Source of the DNA: Verrucomicrobiales bacterium
GTDB lineage: Bacteria; Verrucomicrobiota; Verrucomicrobiia; Verrucomicrobiales; Verrucomicrobiaceae
Assembly (NCBI GenBank): GCA_003453085.1
Contig: DMMK01000236.1
Span: 1 to 6,919, forward strand
Length of the DNA: 6,919 bases
Reading direction: 5' to 3'
Shown: piece by piece, positions 1 through 5,933 of the stretch
Position numbering within the stretch: the stretch's first letter is position 1
Layout of the letters: every line of letters begins with the position of its first letter
The notes under the pieces: model-generated
Databases searched by the model: none
The model's input: only the letters and a program-made list of their open reading frames with translations
What the model was told of the DNA's origin: nothing
Position numbers and translations under genes: made by a program

Positions 1-984
1 GTCTTTGACATCCACACGCAGCCCATGGGCCTGCGGGACCGTCTGAAAAAAGACCTTGGGGCCTTTCCCTTCATGAACTTCTGGGGCCCGGCCTCCGGCA
101 TCGAATCCACGCGTTGGATCGCCGCCAGCGCCAAATGGATCGAGGAAAAACACTGGCCCTCCCTCAGCCTCGTTTACCTGCCCCACCTCGACTACAACCT
201 GCAACGCGTGGGGCTGAACATGCCCCTCATTGCCGAAGATCTGCGCCAGGTGGATGAAGTGGTGGGCGACCTCATTAAGTTTTATGAGCGCCGCCAAATC
301 CAGGTAATCCTCCTCTCCGAATACGGCATCACCGATGTGGACCAGCCCGTGCATCTGAACCGCATCTTCCGTGAGCATCATTGGTTATCCATCAAGGATG
401 AGCTGGGCACGGAGACGCTGGATCTCGGTGGCAGCCGTGCCTTTGCCATTGCCGATCACCAACTGGCCCACATCTACGTCAACGATCCGTCGCTGCTCAA
501 CGAAGTGCGCGCCGTGCTGGAGCAGACCCCCGGCGTGCAGCAGGTGCTCGGCAAAATGGAAAAGCATTACGCCGGGCTGAATCACGAACGAAGCGGCGAT
601 CTCATCGCCATTGCTGATGCCCGGAGTTGGTTCACGTATTATTACTGGACCGATGACGCCAAAGCCCCCGAATTCGCCCGCTGCGTGGACATCCACCGCA
701 AATGTGGTTATGACCCCGTGGAGCTTTTCCTGGACTCAAAGATCCGCTTCCCGAAGCTCAAAATCGGCCTCAAGCTCGCCAAGAAGATGCTCGGTTTCCG
801 CATGAAAATGGATGTCATTCCGCTGGATGCCACCCTGGTCAAAGGCAGCCATGGCCGTATCCCCGAAGACGTCGAGGACTGGCCAGTGCTGATTGGCGAC
901 CTCCCGCGCACCAGCTCCCTTCAGGCCACGCAAGTATGCGGCCAGCTCTATGAAGCCTGCACACGGGCAGCCGCCGCCTCCTGA
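1..984 (+). CDS. Alkaline-phosphatase-superfamily protein (nucleotide pyrophosphatase/phosphodiesterase-like), 3' part
   Basis: The reading frame is open from base 1 and ends in TGA at 982-984, giving 327 residues of a gene that begins before the window. The ATG at 25-27 is probably internal, because the frame upstream of it (VFDIHTQP) is open and the family is normally longer, with its catalytic Thr/Ser in the missing N-terminal part. Visible superfamily landmarks, numbered from base 1: YLPHLDYNLQR (Asp64, at 190-192) sits where the family has PDxxGH; LLSEYGI (Ser106-Glu107-Tyr108, 316-324) where it has SDHG; HERSGDL; and GSHGR (His284, 850-852) where it has GxHG. Known members hydrolyse phosphodiester or phosphomonoester bonds using two metal ions. 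Here three of the five ligand positions visible look substituted (Gln68, Glu107, Tyr108), so metal use or substrate may differ. I recall a similar phosphatase-like protein (EboF) in bacterial ebo clusters next to a UbiA prenyltransferase and a sugar-phosphate cyclase; upstream sequence is needed to test that. Superfamily sure, exact role unsure. Confidence 0.8.
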   Translation, partial: VFDIHTQPMGLRDRLKKDLGAFPFMNFWGPASGIESTRWIAASAKWIEEKHWPSLSLVYLPHLDYNLQRVGLNMPLIAEDLRQVDEVVGDLIKFYERRQIQVILLSEYGITDVDQPVHLNRIFREHHWLSIKDELGTETLDLGGSRAFAIADHQLAHIYVNDPSLLNEVRAVLEQTPGVQQVLGKMEKHYAGLNHERSGDLIAIADARSWFTYYYWTDDAKAPEFARCVDIHRKCGYDPVELFLDSKIRFPKLKIGLKLAKKMLGFRMKMDVIPLDATLVKGSHGRIPEDVEDWPVLIGDLPRTSSLQATQVCGQLYEACTRAAAAS

Positions 985-996
985 CCCCTCCGGCTT

Positions 997-3330
997 TTAC
1001 GCCTTGGTGATGCGCTTCCAGAAAAAGTCCAGTTCCCTGGCCAGTACGGTCATCACTTGGGTTGGTTCCGCCTGCACAGCCCCGGTTTCAGCATCCTTGA
1101 TGATGCGCTGCATCGCATAGAGCGCCGCCACGCTCGTCGCATCCAGATGCACCGCATCCAGGTGCGGCTTCAGCGGCAAGGGCAGAGTCTCCCCGGCATA
1201 AAGGGCCTGCCAGGTCGGATGTTCACGATCCGATTTGAAAGTCACCAGCTTGAGCTTCACCTGCGGTTCGCCATCGCGCTCCGCATCCCCAGCAAGATCC
1301 ACCAGACGACCTGCGGCAAACCCTGCCAAGACCCGCCAGTAAGCCCCATCGGAGAAAGGAGCCAGGCCAAACAAAAGCTCCACACCCTGGATGGACCACA
1401 CCATCGTCTGGCGGCCTGTCATCCCCGGCAGTTCATGCTCACTAAAACGCACAAGCGGGAAGCGACGCCCCGCAAGCCGGATCAGTTCCCCCAGCTTCAC
1501 ATAGTCCAGGGGCTGTGACTCAGCCTCGGCAGCCATCTGCAGACGCAACGCCTCAAAACGTCCCAGCAAGGCATCACCGGGCTTGGCCACAGGAACAGGC
1601 GCGGTCGCCGCAGGAGAAGGCACAGCCGATGGCACCACAGGTTGAGCCGGAACATTCAGACGTTCGGGAGGAATGTCTGCCAGCTCATCCAGCACCCGGG
1701 TTTTAATGCCGGGCTGACGCAGATGATGCAGCATTTCACGCAGCTTCACAAAGGCATCGGCCGAGGGTGAAACCGCTGTCGCCATGGCAGGTCCGGCATT
1801 GCCTCCGGAGGAACCCGAAGGCCGCCAATCCGTGGCGGAAGGGGACAGATTCGGCGAGGAAGAAGGCTCCGAAACAGGAGCTTCGTCCGCCAGAGCCGTT
1901 TCCTCAATCTGAGGAGGAGGCGGAGAAAACGAAACGGGAGGCTCATTTTGTGGCAAGGCCGCCTGCGGCTCGGCCAGACTCGCCGCCATCTGCTGCACTT
2001 CGACGGAGGTAGGATCGTCAAAGATCGAGGGCATGCCCTCCGTCTCATCGGTCGGGGTTGTCTCCGTCATCAGGGAGATGGACGGCATGGCGTCATCCGC
2101 CAGGGAAGGTACCGACAGTTCACTGTCATCAGCTTTGCCCGTAGCGGACAAAGGCACAGAGTTCTGGAAAATCTGCCACTGCCGGGCGCAATGGCGCAAA
2201 AACACACGAGCCGAGACCGAGCCGATGGGCCGCCCCAAAAAGTGCTGCTTCACATCCACAAACGATTCAAACTCTACAGCATCGTCTGCGGCAACGCCCG
2301 CCTGCTCTAGTCTCAGCCGCAGCAGAGCCACGGCATCCGTTTCACGCAGGCCGCGCAGCAGGACCTGACTGGCCGTAAGCCGATCCTCAAGAGCGCTGGG
2401 CAGGTGGTGGCCAAAGGTGGCCTGCCACACATCCTGATTCAGGCTCAGCAGCACATGCAGGCCCTGAGTATCCACCAGATCCATCAGCAAAGCGGCAATG
2501 GTCACGCCCGCCGTCGGATTGCGATAGTAGCCATCCAGATGATCCACCAGCAGCACCACGGGCCGCCAGAGTCCTAGCAGGCGAAACCAAGTGGGCAGGC
2601 CGGTTTCATGATCCGGTGCCGCTAGGTCCTGCATCACGGCGAGGCCCTCACGCTCACCTTCAAAAACCTGCCCCATCATGGCCTCCAGCCAGGCATCGGC
2701 CACATCCGTCCGCAGCGGCAACTGCCGCGCGACCCGGCGTGCGAGGATCGGGCGCAGACCGGAGGAATGCTTGCGCAACCAGTCGCCGATCATGTGGGCG
2801 GAACCGTCCTTGTTGAAAACATCCGCCACCGGGCCTGAAAGCACCCGCAGAGCCTGTTCAGGATTCGCGCTGGGCACCAGACCTTCTTGGATCAAATCAT
2901 GCAGCAGATGGGCGACCAGCCCGGCACATACCTCCCGAAGACGGGACCACGCAGGCTGTTCCCCTTTCGCCACGCTCAAGGCTTCCAGCCCTCGCCGCGT
3001 GACAGTCGTCAGATTCAGCGCATCCCCGGTGCGAAAGGCCAGCGGCACCATCACCACACCGGTCCCCGCCGCAGCCACCACCCGGCCTAGCAGGTGCGTC
3101 TTGCCATACCCGGCACGAGGAGCCGTCAGCAGCATCAGCGGTGCGCCCGTGCGATTCTCCACAGACTCCAGCAACTGGTCCAGCACATCCTCATTGAGTC
3201 CGCCGACAGAGTCTGCCTCTCCCACCACCATCGGCCCCGAACAGACATCGGCAGCAAAAGGATTGCCAAAGCTCATGGCAGAACCCATTTCGGCAGGCGG
3301 AGAAGAGATGGAGGATTCAGAGCTACCCAC
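997..3330 (-). CDS. P-loop (AAA/STAND-like) ATPase with proline-rich linker and unassigned C-terminal domain
   Basis: This is a 777-residue protein from a GTG at 3328-3330 to a TAA at 997-999. Residues about 24-390 form a P-loop NTPase: Walker A at 70-78 (APRAGYGKT, Lys77), Walker B at 258-266 (VVLLVDHLD), a sensor-like strand LLSLNQD at 294-300, and a helical segment near 326-345 (LRGLRETDAVALLRLRL) as seen after the core of AAA+/STAND ATPases. Residues about 395-585 are low in order: rich in Pro, Ser, Ala, Asp and Glu, with MPSI at 415-418 and again at 433-436. Residues about 586-777 look like a compact alpha/beta domain (VWSIQGVELLFGLAPF, YWRVLAGFAAGRL, KLKLVTF, a helical end) that I cannot assign. 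No signal peptide or membrane segment is visible, so it is presumably cytosolic. The start is uncertain: ATGs at codons 15 (3286-3288) and 19 (3274-3276) are possible and none has a Shine-Dalgarno core. An ATP-driven regulatory or remodelling role is inferred; no function should be assigned from this alone. Confidence 0.85.
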   Translation of the reverse strand: MGSSESSISSPPAEMGSAMSFGNPFAADVCSGPMVVGEADSVGGLNEDVLDQLLESVENRTGAPLMLLTAPRAGYGKTHLLGRVVAAAGTGVVMVPLAFRTGDALNLTTVTRRGLEALSVAKGEQPAWSRLREVCAGLVAHLLHDLIQEGLVPSANPEQALRVLSGPVADVFNKDGSAHMIGDWLRKHSSGLRPILARRVARQLPLRTDVADAWLEAMMGQVFEGEREGLAVMQDLAAPDHETGLPTWFRLLGLWRPVVLLVDHLDGYYRNPTAGVTIAALLMDLVDTQGLHVLLSLNQDVWQATFGHHLPSALEDRLTASQVLLRGLRETDAVALLRLRLEQAGVAADDAVEFESFVDVKQHFLGRPIGSVSARVFLRHCARQWQIFQNSVPLSATGKADDSELSVPSLADDAMPSISLMTETTPTDETEGMPSIFDDPTSVEVQQMAASLAEPQAALPQNEPPVSFSPPPPQIEETALADEAPVSEPSSSPNLSPSATDWRPSGSSGGNAGPAMATAVSPSADAFVKLREMLHHLRQPGIKTRVLDELADIPPERLNVPAQPVVPSAVPSPAATAPVPVAKPGDALLGRFEALRLQMAAEAESQPLDYVKLGELIRLAGRRFPLVRFSEHELPGMTGRQTMVWSIQGVELLFGLAPFSDGAYWRVLAGFAAGRLVDLAGDAERDGEPQVKLKLVTFKSDREHPTWQALYAGETLPLPLKPHLDAVHLDATSVAALYAMQRIIKDAETGAVQAEPTQVMTVLARELDFFWKRITKA

Positions 3331-3512
3331 AAGAGACCAAGTTCAATTTTTTCTGCTATCCAGTATTAACTATTGAAACTATTCCCCGATACAAAAAATT
3401 AAAGCAGAGACTTCGTTTATTTGCGAAAATTTGCACTTTCGCAAAATTGAAATATCGTTTTTGAGCAAGGCCTCCATCCAACGCCCTGCCACCTGTCCCT
3501 CTCTCCAGAGAC
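3331..3512. promoter_or_regulatory. AT-rich intergenic region between the permease stop and the ATPase start
   Basis: These 182 bases are clearly richer in A and T than the coding DNA on either side, mainly in 3340-3460. The region must hold the 3' untranslated end of the permease gene and the promoter of the ATPase gene, both read leftward. On the minus strand a weak promoter-like pair can be drawn (TTGTAT near 3390, GTTAAT near 3368, spacing about 18), matching the sigma-70 consensus poorly. The minus-strand frame entering this region from 3562 is a shadow of the permease 3' end and not a gene. A hairpin inside it is listed separately. I see no RNA gene here. Confidence 0.4.
3420..3445. repeat. 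9-bp perfect inverted repeat (possible terminator or operator)
   Basis: TTTGCGAAA at 3420-3428 (plus strand reads TTTGCGAAA) pairs with TTTCGCAAA at 3437-3445, with an 8-base loop. On the minus strand it lies 67 bases past the permease stop and about 90 bases before the ATPase start. The stem holds only a GCG/CGC core flanked by A and T, and no T-run follows directly in the leftward direction (the nearest, TTTTTT, is about 20 bases further). A T-run (TTTTT at 3458-3462) follows on the plus strand. A weak terminator and a binding site for a dimeric regulator of the ATPase gene are both possible. Confidence 0.45.
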
Positions 3513-5282
3513 TCAGCGATACAAAGGCCAAAAAACCGGGACCAAAAGCAGGATGACGGCAAGAGTAATCACGGTCAGTCCGCTGCCCACCTTGATGAAG
3601 TCACTGAAGCGATATTTGCCCGGCCCATAGACGAGAATGCAACTCGGCTCAAAAGGCGTCAGCACCGAGATGCTGGCACTGAGCATGATCGCAATGCCAA
3701 AAGCCCGGGGATCGGCCCCCAGCTTTTCCGCCGCCTGCAGGGCAATGGGCAGAACCACCAAAGCAGCAGCCGCATTCGACATCGGCTGCGTCAGCAGGAT
3801 GGTAAGGACACAAAAACCCGCCATCACAGTGATAGCTCCATAGGGACTCAGCCAGTGGGTCACCACGCCTGCAAGCAGGGCATCCGCGCCGGACTTGGCC
3901 ATGGCCGTTCCAAAGGCTGTCATGCCGCCAATGAGAATCAGCAGGCGCCAGTCAATGTTTTCGTAAGCCGTGTCGAGCGTGATGCAGCGGGTAGCCAGCG
4001 CGATCAGTGCTGCCAGAAGAAAGGCGATGGACGCCGGCAAAAAGCCCAGGCTGCTCGCCGTCACCGCCACGGCAAAAGCAATCAAGGTGGCGATGCCGCG
4101 CTTGCGCGCACTGGTGGCATAGCTGTGCTCCGTGATGACGACCATTTCGGCCTCCTGCTCGAATTTTTGAAAGCGGTCATACGGCCCTTGCAGAAGCAAA
4201 AGGTCCCCCGCGTGCAGCACCACATCCGCCATGTGGTCATTCAGCGTGCGGTCGCCGCGCAGCAGGGCCAGAACGGAGAGTCCTGTGCGACGCCTGAAAT
4301 TGCTGCTCCGCAGAGTCTGGCCCACGAGGCTGGAGCGGGGCGTCAGCACCACTTCGGCCACACTGGCATCGCTGGTATCCACTCCGGAACGGCGCAGTTG
4401 CACGTCTTCTTGAATGTCGATGCCCTCGATCTTCTTCACCTTGATCAGGTTCTGCACTTTGCCAGCGACGAGGACAATGTCCCCTTCCTCAAACTGGGTA
4501 TGCGGGCCAATGGGCAGTTCCATCTCATGGCGCCTCAATTTCACCACCTGGAATTCCAGCACTGAAAAGTCCGACTGAAAAGCAACTTGGCCAATCAGTG
4601 GCGAACTCGGCACGATGACCACCTCCGAAAGGTATTCCCGAATGTGGGCATCCCCGTTGGCATGCTCGGCGCGGTCCCGCTCAGGCACCCATCTCATTCC
4701 TACCAGGACGAGGTAGATCAGGCCCGTGGTAAAGATAATCAGCCCGATGGGCGTGATGTCAAACATGCCCACCTCCTCCAGGCCACGTTGTTTCATCGCA
4801 CCGCTCACAGCCACATTGGTGGAGGTGCCGATCAGCGTGCAGGTGCCGCCCAAAATGGAGGCAAAGGACAGCGGCATGAGCAACCGCGAGGGCGAAATCT
4901 TCAGCCGTCTGGCCATGCCAATGACCGGGCCCAGAAACATAGCCGTCACCGTGGTATTGTTCATGAAGGCCGAGATCATCCCCACCCCGCTCATCATCCC
5001 GATCGCCACCCTTTTGGGATGCCCACCGGTCGTGCGCGCCAGCAGGTGCCCCAGACTGTCCAGCACCCCGGTGTCCCGCAGGGCCGCACCAATGACAAAG
5101 ATGGACCCCAGCATCACGATCACCTCATTGCCAAAGCCCGCAAAAGCCTCCCGCGCATCCAGGAGCCCGGTCATCACCAGAATGCAAAGCAGGCCCAGAG
5201 TCACCAGATCCACCGAGATTTTCTCCGTGGCAAAAAGCACAACAGCGGCCAGCAGCAGACCAATGACAAGATAAGGTTCCAT
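3513..5282 (-). CDS. SLC13/DASS-family permease with two RCK_C (TrkA_C) domains
   Basis: This 589-residue inner-membrane protein has the full layout of the SLC13 (divalent anion:sodium symporter) subfamily that carries regulatory inserts. Residues 1-200 hold the first membrane half, with FMNNTTVTAMFLGPV (106-120) and the substrate-loop motif GTSTNV (152-157). Residues about 215-290 and 300-385 are two soluble RCK_C/TrkA_C-type domains; each shows the LIGQ/LVGQTL start and the GDIVLVAG or GDLLLLQG strand-turn. Residues 395-589 hold the second membrane half, with QPMSNAAAALVVLPIA (499-514) as the second anion-binding hairpin and TPFEPSCILVYGPGKYRFSDF (542-562) near the end, the latter being typical of the family. 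Known relatives move sulfate or C4-dicarboxylates with sodium; the substrate cannot be read from the sequence. The RCK_C domains are expected to sense a ligand or gate the carrier. The ATG at 5280-5282 starts the first membrane helix directly and has no Shine-Dalgarno core. Length is normal and no damage is seen. Confidence 0.93.
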   Translation of the reverse strand: MEPYLVIGLLLAAVVLFATEKISVDLVTLGLLCILVMTGLLDAREAFAGFGNEVIVMLGSIFVIGAALRDTGVLDSLGHLLARTTGGHPKRVAIGMMSGVGMISAFMNNTTVTAMFLGPVIGMARRLKISPSRLLMPLSFASILGGTCTLIGTSTNVAVSGAMKQRGLEEVGMFDITPIGLIIFTTGLIYLVLVGMRWVPERDRAEHANGDAHIREYLSEVVIVPSSPLIGQVAFQSDFSVLEFQVVKLRRHEMELPIGPHTQFEEGDIVLVAGKVQNLIKVKKIEGIDIQEDVQLRRSGVDTSDASVAEVVLTPRSSLVGQTLRSSNFRRRTGLSVLALLRGDRTLNDHMADVVLHAGDLLLLQGPYDRFQKFEQEAEMVVITEHSYATSARKRGIATLIAFAVAVTASSLGFLPASIAFLLAALIALATRCITLDTAYENIDWRLLILIGGMTAFGTAMAKSGADALLAGVVTHWLSPYGAITVMAGFCVLTILLTQPMSNAAAALVVLPIALQAAEKLGADPRAFGIAIMLSASISVLTPFEPSCILVYGPGKYRFSDFIKVGSGLTVITLAVILLLVPVFWPLYR

Positions 5283-5325
5283 GAAGGAGCGGCGACAATC
5301 GGCAGGATGTGCCGGATGACGAATG

Positions 5326-5353
5326 ATTAAATCTTTACTTCAGCCTCAATAAA
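5326..5353 (-). promoter_or_regulatory. Candidate sigma-70-like promoter for the permease gene
   Basis: In the 77-base gap between the DUF5069 stop and the permease start, the minus strand reads TTTATT (5353-5348), 16 bases, then TTTAAT (5331-5326). The -10 box matches TATAAT at five of six positions, the -35 box at three of six. The start of transcription would fall about 36 bases before the permease ATG. A short CGGCA/TGCCG hairpin (5300-5314) would sit in the leader. This is a by-eye match in an AT-rich spot and may be chance. Confidence 0.25.
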
Positions 5354-5359
5354 CCTCGG

Positions 5360-5800
5360 CTAGGGAGCGCGCCCCTCTTCCACATCCATGAGATCAAAGA
5401 AGGTGACGATGTCCTCCCGGTGCCCAAGACCCGCCTCCTCCCGCTGCTTGATCAGCCCTGGCGTAGCGGCATCCCGCCAGCCTCGCTTCATCATGAAGCC
5501 ATTAAAAATCTCCACATGCTCTTTGTCAGGGCGCTGCCCCTTTTGAAAGCACCACTCCAGCACCTCTTCATCCGTTCCACCGGCCAATGTCCGCTCACTG
5601 AGGTCGGCGAAGCTCACCCCAAGAAGGCAGCAGATGCGATCATCAAAGGTACGGCTGCCAGGAATGACATCCAGATGGTACCCAGGCGGCAGTCCCTCCT
5701 TCGCATGAAGGCGGATTTTGTCCAAAATGCGGCCGAACACCATGATGCCGCCGACCATGTCGCGAGGGGAACGAAGAGGAAATGCCATAGGCCTCTTCAT
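5360..5800 (-). CDS. DUF5069 domain-containing protein, N-terminus possibly frameshifted
   Basis: The 146-residue frame runs from ATG at 5798-5800 to TAG at 5360-5362. The conserved DUF5069 core is plain: LRSPRDMVGGIMVFGRILDK (residues 9-28), IRLHAKEGLPPGYH next to it, CCLLGVSFADL, then GGTDEEVLEWCF and NGFMMKRGWRDAATPGL in the C-terminal half. The family is small, soluble and of unknown function. No signal peptide or membrane segment is present. The start is doubtful: in the frame one base away, the minus strand from ATG at 5838-5840 encodes MNERPLTKADFMRYEEAYG and reaches position 5784, where skipping the single base 5783 would join it to FPLRSPRD of this protein and give about 159 residues. 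The in-frame stretch between the ATG at 5800 and the conserved core (MKRPMA) is short and unremarkable, and an in-frame TGA lies just upstream (about 5822-5824). The true product may therefore start at 5840, with a sequencing error or real frameshift at about 5783. It is read in the same direction as the permease, 77 bases ahead of it. Confidence 0.85.
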   Translation of the reverse strand: MKRPMAFPLRSPRDMVGGIMVFGRILDKIRLHAKEGLPPGYHLDVIPGSRTFDDRICCLLGVSFADLSERTLAGGTDEEVLEWCFQKGQRPDKEHVEIFNGFMMKRGWRDAATPGLIKQREEAGLGHREDIVTFFDLMDVEEGRAP

Positions 5801-5933
5801 AGCGCATGAAATCGGCCTTGGTCAACGGTCGCTCATTCATGAGAACCAACCTAGGAACTTCAAGTTCAAATCCAGACTTCGCAGGTGACAATCCCGTGAG
5901 GCAGGATTACCTCCGCCCCTCATTCTCCCGATC
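5801..5933. promoter_or_regulatory. Divergent intergenic region between the DUF5069 gene and the outer-membrane protein gene
   Basis: The two flanking genes point away from each other, so both promoters should lie here. If the DUF5069 protein really starts at 5840, the free space shrinks to 93 bases (5841-5933). No strong -35/-10 pair stands out for either direction; GTGACA at 5885-5890 resembles a -35 box for the rightward gene but lacks a good partner. The 20 or so bases before the rightward ATG are pyrimidine-rich with no Shine-Dalgarno core. The region holds the palindrome listed separately. Confidence 0.4.
5855..5867. repeat. 13-bp perfect palindrome GAACTT-C-AAGTTC, candidate operator
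   Basis: GAACTT (5855-5860) and AAGTTC (5862-5867) are exact reverse complements around a single base. The site lies between two divergent genes, 67 bases before the outer-membrane protein start and 15 bases before the alternative DUF5069 start at 5840. Position and symmetry fit a binding site for a dimeric transcription regulator. No regulator gene is in view and only one copy is seen, so the role is an inference. Confidence 0.35.

Noticed and set aside
2678..3376. 232-codon open frame on the plus strand.
   Set aside because: Antisense to the Walker A part of the ATPase; Ser/Arg/Pro-rich with no domain signal.
3356..3562. 68-codon frame on the minus strand overlapping the permease end and the AT-rich gap.
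   Set aside because: It starts inside the permease in another frame, has no recognisable motif, and its second half is AT-rich intergenic translation.
4587..5330. 247-codon open frame on the plus strand, with another at 3855-4565.
   Set aside because: Both lie antisense to the permease, and their products are rich in His, Gln, Arg and Pro, as expected for the reverse strand of a membrane-protein gene.
5420..5809. 129-codon open frame on the plus strand.
   Set aside because: Antisense to the conserved DUF5069 domain.
5858..5880. tRNA-like T-loop string (GTTCAAATCC).
   Set aside because: The T-arm stem does not pair and no acceptor, D-arm or anticodon arm can be drawn around it.
5885..5912. 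Possible riboswitch or leader hairpin (ATCC...GGAT) before the outer-membrane protein gene.
   Set aside because: Only a 4-bp stem can be formed and no known aptamer core is visible.
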